Part shown: positions 1 through 17,026 of the stretch, one piece after another
Layout: each line of letters begins with the position of its first letter
Numbering within the stretch: the first letter of the stretch is position 1
Assembly: GCA_946699065.1 (NCBI GenBank)
Contig: CAMPDV010000142.1
Location: 124,001-188,000, forward strand
DNA length: 64,000 nt
Source of the DNA: Loxodes magnus
Taxonomy: Eukaryota; Ciliophora; Karyorelictea; Loxodida; Loxodidae
Direction of reading: 5' to 3'
Position numbers and translations under genes: made by a program
The notes under the pieces: model-generated
The model's database searches: none
What the model was told of the DNA's origin: nothing
Seen by the model: the letters and a program-made list of their open reading frames with translations, nothing else

Positions 1-12
1 TACAGGTACCTG
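1..12. other. 12-base perfect palindrome present once per unit (first copy, truncated by the window edge)
   Basis: Almost every unit contains acaggtacctgt, a perfect 12-base inverted repeat, here cut so that only its body at 2-12 plus base 13 is seen. It encodes Thr-Gly-Thr-Cys on the minus strand, at the loop between blades. Exceptions are the ggtaactg units (about 496, 3,440, 4,065), the ctttcttg units (from 40,343) and a ctatcttg unit (about 9,724). Coding constraint plus homogenisation explains it well; a protein-binding role is only a possibility. Confidence 0.6.
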
Positions 13-404
13 TCCTGACGTCCCATAGTCTCACCGTCTAATCATAACTTCCCGATACGATGAACTCTGAATCACTGGATATAGCCACAGCATATACCTA
101 ACCGTAGCGACCACTCATGGTCTTACAGGTACCTGTCTTGACGTCCCATAGTCTCACCGTCTAATCATAACTTACCGATGCGATGAACTCTGAATCACTG
201 GATATAGCCACAGCATATACATAATTAGTGTGACCACTCATGGTCTTACAGGTACCTGTCTTGACGTCCCATAGTCTCACCGTATAATCATAACCTCCCG
301 ATACGATGAAATCTGAATCACTGGATATAGCCACAGCATATACATAATTAGTGTGACCACTCATGGTCTTACAGGTACCTGTCTTGACGTCCCATAGTCT
401 CACC

Positions 405-3009
<2,605 letters not shown>

Positions 3010-4361
3010 ATGAACTCTGAATCACTGGATATAGCCACAGCATATACATAATTAGTGTGACCACTCATGGTCTTACAGGTACCTGTCTTGACGTCCCATA
3101 GTCTCACCGTATAATCATAACCTCCCGATACGATGAAATCTGAATCACTGGATATAGCCACAGCATATACATAATTAGTGTGACCACTCATGGTCTTACA
3201 GGTACCTGTCCTGACGTCCCATAGTCTCACCGTCTAATCTCCACTTCCCGATACGATGAAATCTGAATCACTGGATATAGCCACAGCATATACCTAACCG
3301 TTGTGACCACTCATGGTCTTACAGGTACCTGTCTAGACGTCCCATAGTCTCACCGTCTAATCATAACCTCCCGATACGATGAACTCTGAATCACTGGATA
3401 TAGCCACAGCATATACATAATTAGTGTGACCACTCATGGTCTTACAGGTAACTGTCTTGACGTCCCATAGTCTCACCGTCTAATCATAACCTCCCGATAC
3501 GATGAACTCTGAATCACTGGATATAGCCACAGCATATACCTAACCGTTGTGACCACTCATGGTCTTACAGGTACCTGTCTAGACGTCCCATAGTCTCACC
3601 GTATAATCATAACCTCCCGATACGATGAACTCTGAATCACTGGATATAGCCACAGCATATACATAATTAGTGTGACCACTCATGGTCTTACAGGTACCTG
3701 TCTTGACGTCCCATAGTCTCACCGTATAATCATAACCTCCCGATACGATGAAATCTGAATCACTGGATATAGCCACAGCATATACATAATTAGTGTGACC
3801 ACTCATGGTCTTACAGGTACCTGTCTTGACGTCCCATAGTCTCACCGTCTAATCATAACTTACCGATGCGATGAACTCTGAATCACTGGATATAGCCACA
3901 GCTAATACATAACTAGTGTGACCACTCATGGTCTTACAGGTACCTGTCTTGACGTCCCATAGTCTCACCGTCTAATCATAACTTCCCGATGCGATGAACT
4001 CTGAATCACTGGATATAGCCACAGCATATACATAATTAGTGTGACCACTCATGGTCTTACAGGTAACTGTCTTGACGTCCCATAGTCTCACCGTCTAATC
4101 ATAACCTCCCGATACGATGAACTCTGAATCACTGGATATAGCCACAGCATATACCTAACCGTTGTGACCACTCATGGTCTTACAGGTACCTGTCTAGACG
4201 TCCCATAGTCTCACCGTCTAATCATAACCTCCCGATACGATGAACTCTGAATCACTGGATATAGCCACAGCATATACATTACTAGTGTGACCACTCATGG
4301 TCTTACAGGTACCTGTCTTGACGTCCCATAGTCTAACAATATAATCATAACTTCCCGATGC
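3010..4361 (-). CDS. WD40 array segment, 11 repeats
   Basis: Eleven units lie between deletions at 3,009/3,010 and 4,361/4,362. The zone is rich in GHTNYVYAV and SGGYDYTV units, which are rare elsewhere. Two units have Gly1 replaced by Val (ggtaactg at about 3,440 and 4,065), which breaks the otherwise universal 12-base palindrome and KpnI site. TAG at residue 40 occurs near 3,333 and 3,578. Confidence 0.38.
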
Positions 4362-6055
4362 ATGAACTCTGAATCACTGGATATAGCAACAGCACATACA
4401 TTACTAGTGTGACCACTCATGGTCTTACAGGTACCTGTCTTGACGTCCCATAGTCTCACCGTCTAATCTCTACTTCCCGATACGATGAACTCTGAATCAC
4501 TGGATATAGCCACAGCTAATACATAACTAGTGTGACCACTCATGGTCTTACAGGTACCTGTCTTGACGTCCCATAGTCTCACCGTCTTATCTCCACTTCC
4601 CGATACGATGAACTCTGAATCACTGGATATAGCCACAGCTAATACATAACTAGTGTGACCACTCATGGTCTTACAGGTACCTGTCTTGACGTCCCATAGT
4701 CTCACCGTCTTATCTCCACTTCCCGATACGATGAACTCTGAATCACTGGATATAGCCACAGCTAATACATAACTAGTGTGACCACTCATAGTCTTACAGG
4801 TACCTGTCTTGACGTCCCATAGTCTCACCGTCATATCATGACTTCCCGATACGATGAACTCTGAATCACTGGATATAGCCACAGCTAATACAGAACTAGT
4901 GTGACCACTCATAGTCTTACAGGTACCTGTTTTGACGTCCCATAGTCTCACCGTATGATCTCAACTTCCCGATACGATGAACTCTGAATCACTGGATATA
5001 GCCACAGCATATACCTAACCGTTGTGACCACTCATGGTCTTACAGGTACCTGTCTTGACGTCCCATAGTCTCACCGTCTAATCTCTACTTCCCGATACGA
5101 TGAACTCTGAATCACTGGATATAGCTACAGCAGATACACAACTAGTGTGACCACTCATGGTCTTACAGGTACCTGTCCTGACGTCCCATAGTCTCACCGT
5201 CTAATCTCTACTTCCCGATACGATGAACTCTGAATCACTGGATATAGCCACAGCATATACAGAACTAGTGTGACCACTCATGGTCTTACAGGTACCTGTC
5301 TTGACGTCCCATAGTCTCACCGTCTAATCATAACTTCCCGATACGATGAACTCTGAATCACTGGATATAGCCACAGCATATACCTAACCGTTGTGACCAC
5401 TCATGGTCTTACAGGTACCTGTCTTGACGTCCCATAGTCTCACCGTCTAATCATAACTTCCCGATACGATGAACTCTGAATCACTGGATATAGCCACAGC
5501 ATATACCTAACCGTTGTGACCACTCATGGTCTTACAGGTACCTGTCTTGACGTCCCATAGTCTCACCGTCTAATCATAACTTCCCGATACGATGAACTCT
5601 GAATCACTGGATATAGCCACAGCATATACCTAACCGTTGTGACCACTCATGGTCTTACAGGTACCTGTCTTGACGTCCCATAGTCTCACCGTCTAATCTC
5701 TACTTCCCGATACGATGAACTCTGAATCACTGGATATAGCCACAGCATATACCTAACCGTTGTGACCACTCATGGTCTTACAGGTACCTGTCTTGACGTC
5801 CCATAGTCTCACCGTCTAATCATAACTTCCCGATACGATGAACTCTGAATCACTGGATATAGCCACAGCATATACCTAACCGTTGTGACCACTCATGGTC
5901 TTACAGGTACCTGTCTTGACGTCCCATAGTCTCACCGTCTAATCTCTACTTCCCGATACGATGAACTCTGAATCACTGGATATAGCCACAGCATATACCT
6001 AACCGTTGTGACCACTCATGGTCTTACAGGTACCTGTCTTGACGTCCCATAGTCT
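3970..6055. repeat. 17-unit block, copy 2 (partner 405-2,490)
   Basis: This is the second copy of the 17-unit block. Agreement ends on the right, where the first copy has cttatctcc (about 2,497) and this copy has ctaatcata (about 6,062). Confidence 0.85.
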
Positions 6056-8911
6056 CACCGTCTAATCATAACTTCCCGATACGATGAACTCTGAATCACT
6101 GGATATAGCCACAGCATATACCTAACCGTTGTGACCACTCATGGTCTTACAGGTACCTGTCTTGACGTCCCATAGTCTCACCGTCTAATCTCTACTTCCC
6201 GATACGATGAACTCTGAATCACTGGATATAGCCACAGCATATACCTAACCGTTGTGACCACTCATGGTCTTACAGGTACCTGTCTTGACGTCCCATAGTC
6301 TCACCGTCTAATCATAACTTCCCGATACGATGAACTCTGAATCACTGGATATAGCCACAGCATATACCTAACCGTTGTGACCACTCATAGTCTTACAGGT
6401 ACCTGTCTTGACGTCCCATAGTCTCACCGTCTAATCATAACTTCCCGATACGATGAACTCTGAATCACTGGATATAGCCACAGCATATACATAACTAGTG
6501 TGACCACTCATGGTCTTACAGGTACCTGTCTTGACGTCCCATAGTCTCACCGTCTAATCATAACCTCCCGATACGATGAACTCTGAATCACTGGATATAG
6601 CCACAGCATATACCTAACCGTTGTGACCACTCATGGTCTTACAGGTACCTGTCTTGACGTCCCATAGTCTCACCGTCTAATCTCTACTTCCCGATACGAT
6701 GAACTCTGAATCACTGGATATAGCTACAGCAGATACATAACTAGTGTGACCACTCATGGTCTTACAGGTACCTGTCTTGACGTCCCATAGTCTCACCGTA
6801 TGATCTCTACTTCCCGATACGATGAACTCTGAATCACTGGATATAGCCACAGCATATACAGAACTAGTGTGACCACTCATGGTCTTACAGGTACCTGTCT
6901 TGACGTCCCATAGTCTCACCGTCTAATCATAACCTCCCGATACGATGAACTCTGAATCACTGGATATAGCCACAGCATATACATTACTAGTGTGACCACT
7001 CATAGTCTTACAGGTACCTGTCTTGACGTCCCATAGTCTCACCGTATTATCTCCACTTCCCGATACGATGAACTCTGAATCACTGGATATAGCCACAGCA
7101 TATACATTACTAGTGTGACCACTCATGGTCTTACAGGTACCTGTCTTGACGTCCCATAGTCTCACCGTCTAATCTCTACTTCCCGATATGATGAAATCTG
7201 AATCACTGGATATAGCCACAGCATATACCTAACCGTTGTGACCACTCATAGTCTTACAGGTACCTGTCTTGACGTCCCATAGTCTCACCGTCTAATCATA
7301 ACTTCCCGATACGATGAACTCTGAATCACTGGATATAGCCACAGCATATACATAACTAGTGTGACCACTCATGGTCTTACAGGTACCTGTCTTGACGTCC
7401 CATAGTCTCACCGTCTAATCATAACCTCCCGATACGATGAACTCTGAATCACTGGATATAGCCACAGCACATACACAACTAGTGTGACCACTCATGGTCT
7501 TACAGGTACCTGTCTTGACGTCCCATAGTCTCACCGTCTTATCTCCACTTCCCGATACGATGAACTCTGAATCACTGGATATAGCCACAGCATATACATA
7601 ACTAGTGTGACCACTCATGGTCTTACAGGTACCTGTCTTGACGTCCCATAGTCTCACCGTCTAATCATAACCTCCCGATACGATGAACTCTGAATCACTG
7701 GATATAGCCACAGCACATACACAACTAGTGTGACCACTCATGGTCTTACAGGTACCTGTCCTGACGTCCCATAGTCTCACCGTCTAATCATAACTTCCCG
7801 ATACGATGAACTCTGAATCACTGGATATAGCCACAGCATATACAGAACTAGTGTGACCACTCATGGTCTTACAGGTACCTGTCTTGACGTCCCATAGTCT
7901 CACCGTATTATCTCTACTTCCCGATACGATGAACTCTGAATCACTGGATATAGCCACAGCATATACCTAACCGTTGTGACCACTCATGGTCTTACAGGTA
8001 CCTGTCTTGACGTCCCATAGTCTCACCGTCTAATCATAACTTCCCGATACGATGAACTCTGAATCACTGGATATAGCCACAGCAGATAAATAATGTGTGT
8101 GACCACTCATGGTCTTACAGGTACCTGTCTTGACGTCCCATAGTCTCACCGTCTAATCATAACTTCCCGATACGATGAACTCTGAATCACTGGATATAGC
8201 CACAGCATATACCTAACCGTTGTGACCACTCATGGTCTTACAGGTACCTGTCTTGACGTCCCATAGTCTCACCGTCTAATCATAACTTCCCGATACGATG
8301 AACTCTGAATCACTGGATATAGCCACAGCATATACCTAACCGTTGTGACCACTCATAGTCTTACAGGTACCTGTCTGAACGTCCAATAGTCTCACCGTCA
8401 TATCATGACTTCCCGATACGATGAACTCTGAATCACTGGATATAGCTACAGCATATACAGAACTAGTGTGACCACTCATGGTCTTACAGGTACCTGTCTT
8501 GACGTCCCATAGTCTCACCGTCTAATCTCCACTTCCCGATACGATGAACTCTGAATCACTGGATATAGCCACAGCATATACAGAACTAGTGTGACCACTC
8601 ATAGTCTTACAGGTACCTGTCTTGACGTCCCATAGTCTCACCGTCTTATCTCCACTTCCCGATACGATGAACTCTGAATCACTGGATATAGCCACAGCTA
8701 ATACATAACTAGTGTGACCACTCATAGTCTTACAGGTACCTGTTTAGACGTCCCATAGTCTCACCGTATAATCTCAACTTCCCGATACGATGAACTCTGA
8801 ATCACTGGATATAGCCACAGATGATACATAACTAGTATGACCACTCATAGTCTTACAGGTACCTGTCTTGACGTCCCATAGTCTCACCGTCTAATCATAA
8901 CTTCCCGATGC
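4362..8911 (-). CDS. WD40 array segment, 37 repeats
   Basis: Thirty-seven units lie between deletions at 4,361/4,362 and 8,911/8,912. Positions 4,463-4,951 hold about four consecutive units without any standard stop, matching 898-1,386 exactly; this block is bounded on its upstream side by an in-frame TGA at residue 30. One Leu37 unit lies at 8,384-8,386. Confidence 0.4.
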
Positions 8912-11900
8912 ATGAACTCTGAATCACTGGATATAGCCACAGCATATACATTACTAGTGTGACCACTCATGGTCTTACAGGTACCTGTCTTGACGTCCCA
9001 TAGTCTCACCGTCTAATCATAACCTCCCGATACGATGAACTCTGAATCACTGGATATAGCCACAGCATATACCTAACCGTTGTGACCACTCATAGTCTTA
9101 CAGGTACCTGTCTTGACGTCCCATAGTCTCACCGTATTATCTCCACTTCCCGATACGATGAACTCTGAATCACTGGATATAGCCACAGCATATACATTAC
9201 TAGTGTGACCACTCATGGTCTTACAGGTACCTGTCTTGACGTCCCATAGTCTCACCGTCTAATCTCTACTTCCCGATATGATGAAATCTGAATCACTGGA
9301 TATAGCCACAGCATATACCTAACCGTTGTGACCACTCATAGTCTTACAGGTACCTGTCTTGACGTCCCATAGTCTCACCGTCTAATCATAACTTCCCGAT
9401 ACGATGAACTCTGAATCACTGGATATAGCCACAGCATATACATAACTAGTGTGACCACTCATGGTCTTACAGGTACCTGTCTTGACGTCCCATAGTCTCA
9501 CCGTCTAATCATAACTTCCCGATACGATGAACTCTGAATCACTGGATATAGCCACAGCATATACCTAACCGTTGTGACCACTCATGGTCTTACAGGTACC
9601 TGTCTTGACGTCCCATAGTCTCACCGTCTAATCTCTACTTCCCGATACGATGAACTCTGAATCACTGGATATAGCTACAGCAGATACATAACTAGTGTGA
9701 CCACTCATGGTCTTACAGGTACCTATCTTGACGTCCCATAGTCTCACCGTATTATCTCTACTTCCCGATACGATGAACTCTGAATCACTGGATATAGCCA
9801 CAGCATATACAGAACTAGTGTGACCACTCATGGTCTTACAGGTACCTGTCTTGACGTCCCATAGTCTCACCGTCTAATCATAACTTCCCGATACGATGAA
9901 CTCTGAATCACTGGATATAGCCACAGCATATACCTAACCGTTGTGACCACTCATGGTCTTACAGGTACCTGTCTTGACGTCCCATAGTCTCACCGTCTAA
10001 TCATAACTTCCCGATACGATGAACTCTGAATCACTGGATATAGCCACAGCATATACCTAACCGTTGTGACCACTCATGGTCTTACAGGTACCTGTCTTGA
10101 CGTCCCATAGTCTCACCGTCTAATCTCTACTTCCCGATACGATGAACTCTGAATCACTGGATATAGCCACAGCACATACCTAACCGTTGTGACCACTCAT
10201 GGTCTTACAGGTACCTGTCTTGACGTCCCATAGTCTCACCGTCTAATCTCTACTTCCCGATACGATGAACTCTGAATCACTGGATATAGCCACAGCATAT
10301 ACCTAACCGTTGTGACCACTCATGGTCTTACAGGTACCTGTCTTGACGTCCCATAGTCTCACCGTCTAATCATAACTTCCCGATACGATGAAATCTGAAT
10401 CACTGGATATAGCCACAGCATATACCTAACCGTTGTGACCACTCATAGTCTTACAGGTACCTGTCTTGACGTCCCATAGTCTCACCGTCTAATCATAACT
10501 TCCCGATACGATGAACTCTGAATCACTGGATATAGCCACAGCATATACCTAACCGTTGTGACCACTCATAGTCTTACAGGTACCTGTTTAGACGTCCCAT
10601 AGTCTCACCGTCTAATCATAACTTCCCGATACGATGAACTCTGAATCACTGGATATAGCCACAGCATATACAGAACTAGTGTGACCACTCATGGTCTTAC
10701 AGGTACCTGTCTTGACGTCCCATAGTCTCACCGTCTAATCATAACTTCCCGATACGATGAACTCTGAATCACTGGATATAGCCACAGCATATACCTAACC
10801 GTTGTGACCACTCATGGTCTTACAGGTACCTGTCTTGACGTCCCATAGTCTCACCGTCTAATCATAACTTCCCGATACGATGAACTCTGAATCACTGGAT
10901 ATAGCCACAGATCATACATGACTAGTGTGACCACTCATGGTCTTACAGGTACCTGTCTTGACGTCCCATAGTCTCACCGTATAATCTCCACTTCCCGATA
11001 CGATGAACTCTGAATCACTGGATATAGCCACAGCAGATAAATAATGTGTGTGACCACTCATGGTCTTACAGGTACCTGTCTTGACGTCCCATAGTCTCAC
11101 CGTCTAATCATAACTTCCCGATACGATGAACTCTGAATCACTGGATATAGCCACAGCATATACCTAACCGTTGTGACCACTCATAGTCTTACAGGTACCT
11201 GTCTGAACGTCCAATAGTCTCACCGTCATATCATGACTTCCCGATACGATGAACTCTGAATCACTGGATATAGCTACAGCATATACAGAACTAGTGTGAC
11301 CACTCATGGTCTTACAGGTACCTGTCTTGACGTCCCATAGTCTCACCGTCTTATCTCCACTTCCCGATACGATGAACTCTGAATCACTGGATATAGCCAC
11401 AGCATATACAGAACTAGTGTGACCACTCATAGTCTTACAGGTACCTGTCTTGACGTCCCATAGTCTCACCGTCTTATCTCCACTTCCCGATACGATGAAC
11501 TCTGAATCACTGGATATAGCCACAGCTAATACATAACTAGTGTGACCACTCATGGTCTTACAGGTACCTGTCTTGACGTCCCATAGTCTCACCGTCTAAT
11601 CATAACTTCCCGATACGATGAACTCTGAATCACTGGATATAGCCACAGCATATACCTAACCGTTGTGACCACTCATGGTCTTACAGGTACCTGTCTTGAC
11701 GTCCCATAGTCTCACCGTCTAATCATAACTTCCCGATACGATGAACTCTGAATCACTGGATATAGCCACAGCATATACCTAACCGTTGTGACCACTCATA
11801 GTCTTACAGGTACCTGTCTGAACGTCCAATAGTCTCACCGTCATATCATGACTTCCCGATACGATGAACTCTGAATCACTGGATATAGCTACAGCATATA

Positions 11901-12354
11901 CAGAACTAGTGTGACCACTCATGGTCTTACAGGTACCTGTCTTGACGTCCCATAGTCTCACCGTCTTATCTCCACTTCCCGATACGATGAACTCTGAATC
12001 ACTGGATATAGCCACAGCATATACAGAACTAGTGTGACCACTCATAGTCTTACAGGTACCTGTCTTGACGTCCCATAGTCTCACCGTCTTATCTCCACTT
12101 CCCGATACGATGAACTCTGAATCACTGGATATAGCCACAGCTAATACATAACTAGTGTGACCACTCATAGTCTTACAGGTACCTGTTTAGACGTCCCATA
12201 GTCTCACCGTATAATCTCAACTTCCCGATACGATGAACTCTGAATCACTGGATATAGCCACAGATGATACATAACTAGTATGACCACTCATAGTCTTACA
12301 GGTACCTGTCTTGACGTCCCATAGTCTCACCGTCTAATCATAACTTCCCGATGC
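8912..12354 (-). CDS. WD40 array segment, 28 repeats
   Basis: Twenty-eight units lie between deletions at 8,911/8,912 and 12,354/12,355. The segment carries the unusual GHTHYLSAV unit (near 11,040; Val13 to Leu), a KIGT unit (Thr to Ile near 9,724), TAA at residue 40 (10,588-10,590), and two Leu37 units (11,212-11,214 and 11,827-11,829) 615 bp apart. Confidence 0.38.
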
Positions 12355-14660
12355 ATGAACTCTGAATCACTGGATATAGCCACAGCATATACCTAACCGT
12401 TGTGACCACTCATGGTCTTACAGGTACCTGTCTTGACGTCCCATAGTCTCACCGTCTAATCTCTACTTCCCGATACGATGAACTCTGAATCACTGGATAT
12501 AGCCACAGCATATACCTAACCGTTGTGACCACTCATGGTCTTACAGGTACCTGTCTTGACGTCCCATAGTCTCACCGTCTAATCATAACTTCCCGATACG
12601 ATGAACTCTGAATCACTGGATATAGCCACAGCATATACCTAACCGTTGTGACCACTCATGGTCTTACAGGTACCTGTCTTGACGTCCCATAGTCTCACCG
12701 TCTAATCTCTACTTCCCGATACGATGAACTCTGAATCACTGGATATAGCTACAGCAGATACATAACTAGTGTGACCACTCATGGTCTTACAGGTACCTGT
12801 CTTGACGTCCCATAGTCTCACCGTATTATCTCTACTTCCCGATACGATGAACTCTGAATCACTGGATATAGCCACAGCATATACAGAACTAGTGTGACCA
12901 CTCATGGTCTTACAGGTACCTGTCTTGACGTCCCATAGTCTCACCGTCTAATCATAACTTCCCGATACGATGAACTCTGAATCACTGGATATAGCCACAG
13001 CATATACCTAACCGTTGTGACCACTCATGGTCTTACAGGTACCTGTCTTGACGTCCCATAGTCTCACCGTATTATCTCTACTTCCCGATACGATGAACTC
13101 TGAATCACTGGATATAGCCACAGCTAATACATAACTAGTGTGACCACTCATGGTCTTACAGGTACCTGTCTTGACGTCCCATAGTCTCACCGTCTAATCA
13201 TAACTTCCCGATACGATGAACTCTGAATCACTGGATATAGCCACAGCATATACCTAACCGTTGTGACCACTCATGGTCTTACAGGTACCTGTCTTGACGT
13301 CCCATAGTCTCACCGTCTAATCATAACTTCCCGATACGATGAACTCTGAATCACTGGATATAGCCACAGCATATACCTAACCGTTGTGACCACTCATAGT
13401 CTTACAGGTACCTGTCTGAACGTCCAATAGTCTCACCGTCATATCATGACTTCCCGATACGATGAACTCTGAATCACTGGATATAGCTACAGCATATACA
13501 GAACTAGTGTGACCACTCATGGTCTTACAGGTACCTGTCTTGACGTCCCATAGTCTCACCGTCTTATCTCCACTTCCCGATACGATGAACTCTGAATCAC
13601 TGGATATAGCCACAGCATATACAGAACTAGTGTGACCACTCATAGTCTTACAGGTACCTGTCTTGACGTCCCATAGTCTCACCGTCTTATCTCCACTTCC
13701 CGATACGATGAACTCTGAATCACTGGATATAGCCACAGCTAATACATAACTAGTGTGACCACTCATAGTCTTACAGGTACCTGTTTAGACGTCCCATAGT
13801 CTCACCGTATAATCTCAACTTCCCGATACGATGAACTCTGAATCACTGGATATAGCCACAGATGATACATAACTAGTATGACCACTCATAGTCTTACAGG
13901 TACCTGTCTTGACGTCCCATAGTCTCACCGTCTAATCATAACTTCCCGATGCATGAACTCTGAATCACTGGATATAGCCACAGCATATACCTAACCGTTG
14001 TGACCACTCATGGTCTTACAGGTACCTGTCTTGACGTCCCATAGTCTCACCGTCTAATCTCTACTTCCCGATACGATGAACTCTGAATCACTGGATATAG
14101 CCACAGCATATACCTAACCGTTGTGACCACTCATGGTCTTACAGGTACCTGTCTTGACGTCCCATAGTCTCACCGTCTAATCATAACTTCCCGATACGAT
14201 GAACTCTGAATCACTGGATATAGCCACAGCATATACCTAACCGTTGTGACCACTCATGGTCTTACAGGTACCTGTCTTGACGTCCCATAGTCTCACCGTC
14301 TAATCTCTACTTCCCGATACGATGAACTCTGAATCACTGGATATAGCTACAGCAGATACATAACTAGTGTGACCACTCATGGTCTTACAGGTACCTGTCT
14401 TGACGTCCCATAGTCTCACCGTATTATCTCTACTTCCCGATACGATGAACTCTGAATCACTGGATATAGCCACAGCATATACAGAACTAGTGTGACCACT
14501 CATGGTCTTACAGGTACCTGTCTTGACGTCCCATAGTCTCACCGTCTAATCATAACTTCCCGATACGATGAACTCTGAATCACTGGATATAGCCACAGCA
14601 TATACCTAACCGTTGTGACCACTCATGGTCTTACAGGTACCTGTCTTGACGTCCCATAGT
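11590..14660. repeat. Tandem duplication with a 13-unit (1,598-bp) period
   Basis: Positions 11,590-13,065 recur at 13,190-14,660 with no difference that I can see. The period includes a deletion (12,354 and 13,952), a Leu37 unit (11,827 and 13,425), a TAA at residue 40 and an atgatgacc-type His codon variant. A shorter relative starts at about 8,370, and 11,164-11,592 is a five-unit (615-bp) offset copy of 11,779-12,168. Confidence 0.85.
12355..13952 (-). CDS. WD40 array segment, 13 repeats
   Basis: Thirteen units, exactly 1,598 bp, lie between deletions at 12,354/12,355 and 13,952/13,953. The segment is itself one period of the 13-unit tandem duplication at 11,590-14,660, so its two border deletions are copies of each other. 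Its frame equals that of the right-hand 26-kb segment. Confidence 0.38.
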
Positions 14661-17026
14661 CTCACCGTCTAATCATAACTTCCCGATACGATGAACTCTG
14701 AATCACTGGATATAGCCACAGCATATACCTAACCGTTGTGACCACTCATGGTCTTACAGGTACCTGTCTTGACGTCCCATAGTCTCACCGTCTAATCATA
14801 ACTTCCCGATACGATGAACTCTGAATCACTGGATATAGCCACAGCATATACCTAACCGTTGTGACCACTCATGGTCTTACAGGTACCTGTCTTGACGTCC
14901 CATAGTCTCACCGTCTAATCATAACTTCCCGATACGATGAACTCTGAATCACTGGATATAGCCACAGCATATACCTAACCGTTGTGACCACTCATGGTCT
15001 TACAGGTACCTGTCTTGACGTCCCATAGTCTCACCGTCTAATCATAACTTCCCGATACGATGAAATCTGAATCACTGGATATAGCCACAGCATATACCTA
15101 ACCGTTGTGACCACTCATAGTCTTACAGGTACCTGTCTTGACGTCCCATAGTCTCACCGTCTAATCATAACTTCCCGATACGATGAACTCTGAATCACTG
15201 GATATAGCCACAGCATATACCTAACCGTTGTGACCACTCATAGTCTTACAGGTACCTGTTTAGACGTCCCATAGTCTCACCGTCTAATCATAACTTCCCG
15301 ATACGATGAACTCTGAATCACTGGATATAGCCACAGCATATACAGAACTAGTGTGACCACTCATGGTCTTACAGGTACCTGTCTTGACGTCCCATAGTCT
15401 CACCGTCTAATCATAACTTCCCGATACGATGAACTCTGAATCACTGGATATAGCCACAGCATATACCTAACCGTTGTGACCACTCATGGTCTTACAGGTA
15501 CCTGTCTTGACGTCCCATAGTCTCACCGTCTAATCATAACTTCCCGATACGATGAACTCTGAATCACTGGATATAGCCACAGCATATACCTAACCGTTGT
15601 GACCACTCATGGTCTTACAGGTACCTGTCTTGACGTCCCATAGTCTCACCGTCTAATCATAACTTCCCGATACGATGAAATCTGAATCACTGGATATAGC
15701 CACAGCATATACCTAACCGTTGTGACCACTCATAGTCTTACAGGTACCTGTCTTGACGTCCCATAGTCTCACCGTCTAATCATAACTTCCCGATACGATG
15801 AACTCTGAATCACTGGATATAGCCACAGCATATACCTAACCGTTGTGACCACTCATAGTCTTACAGGTACCTGTTTAGACGTCCCATAGTCTCACCGTCT
15901 AATCATAACTTCCCGATACGATGAACTCTGAATCACTGGATATAGCCACAGCATATACAGAACTAGTGTGACCACTCATGGTCTTACAGGTACCTGTCTT
16001 GACGTCCCATAGTCTCACCGTCTAATCATAACTTCCCGATACGATGAACTCTGAATCACTGGATATAGCCACAGCATATACCTAACCGTTGTGACCACTC
16101 ATGGTCTTACAGGTACCTGTCTTGACGTCCCATAGTCTCACCGTCTAATCATAACTTCCCGATACGATGAACTCTGAATCACTGGATATAGCCACAGCAT
16201 ATACCTAACCGTTGTGACCACTCATGGTCTTACAGGTACCTGTCTTGACGTCCCATAGTCTCACCGTCTAATCATAACTTCCCGATACGATGAACTCTGA
16301 ATCACTGGATATAGCCACAGCATATACCTAACCGTTGTGACCACTCATGGTCTTACAGGTACCTGTCTTGACGTCCCATAGTCTCACCGTCTAATCATAA
16401 CTTCCCGATACGATGAACTCTGAATCACTGGATATAGCCACAGCATATACCTAACCGTTGTGACCACTCATAGTCTTACAGGTACCTGTCTGAACGTCCA
16501 ATAGTCTCACCGTCATATCATGACTTCCCGATACGATGAACTCTGAATCACTGGATATAGCTACAGCATATACAGAACTAGTGTGACCACTCATGGTCTT
16601 ACAGGTACCTGTCTTGACGTCCCATAGTCTCACCGTCTTATCTCCACTTCCCGATACGATGAACTCTGAATCACTGGATATAGCCACAGCATATACAGAA
16701 CTAGTGTGACCACTCATAGTCTTACAGGTACCTGTCTTGACGTCCCATAGTCTCACCGTCTTATCTCCACTTCCCGATACGATGAACTCTGAATCACTGG
16801 ATATAGCCACAGCATATACCTAACCGTTGTGACCACTCATGGTCTTACAGGTACCTGTCTTGACGTCCCATAGTCTCACCGTCTAATCATAACTTCCCGA
16901 TACGATGAACTCTGAATCACTGGATATAGCCACAGCATATACCTAACCGTTGTGACCACTCATAGTCTTACAGGTACCTGTCTTGACGTCCCATAGTCTC
17001 ACCGTCTAATCATAACTTCCCGATGC
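13953..17026 (-). CDS. WD40 array segment, 25 repeats
   Basis: Twenty-five units lie between deletions at 13,952/13,953 and 17,026/17,027. Most carry TAG at both residue 12 (GHNG-TAG-V) and residue 32 (SYD-TAG-TV), so under the standard code this is among the most interrupted stretches. It contains a five-unit tandem duplication (15,030-16,260) and one Trp37-to-Leu unit (16,499-16,501). Confidence 0.38.
15030..16260. repeat. Tandem duplication with a 5-unit (615-bp) period
   Basis: The marker TAA at residue 40 (ctgtttagac) starts at 15,256 and 15,871, and the marker gatgaaatc precedes it in both copies. An older copy lies at about 10,360-10,970, 4,672 bp to the left (38 units minus the two deletions between). 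Confidence 0.8.
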
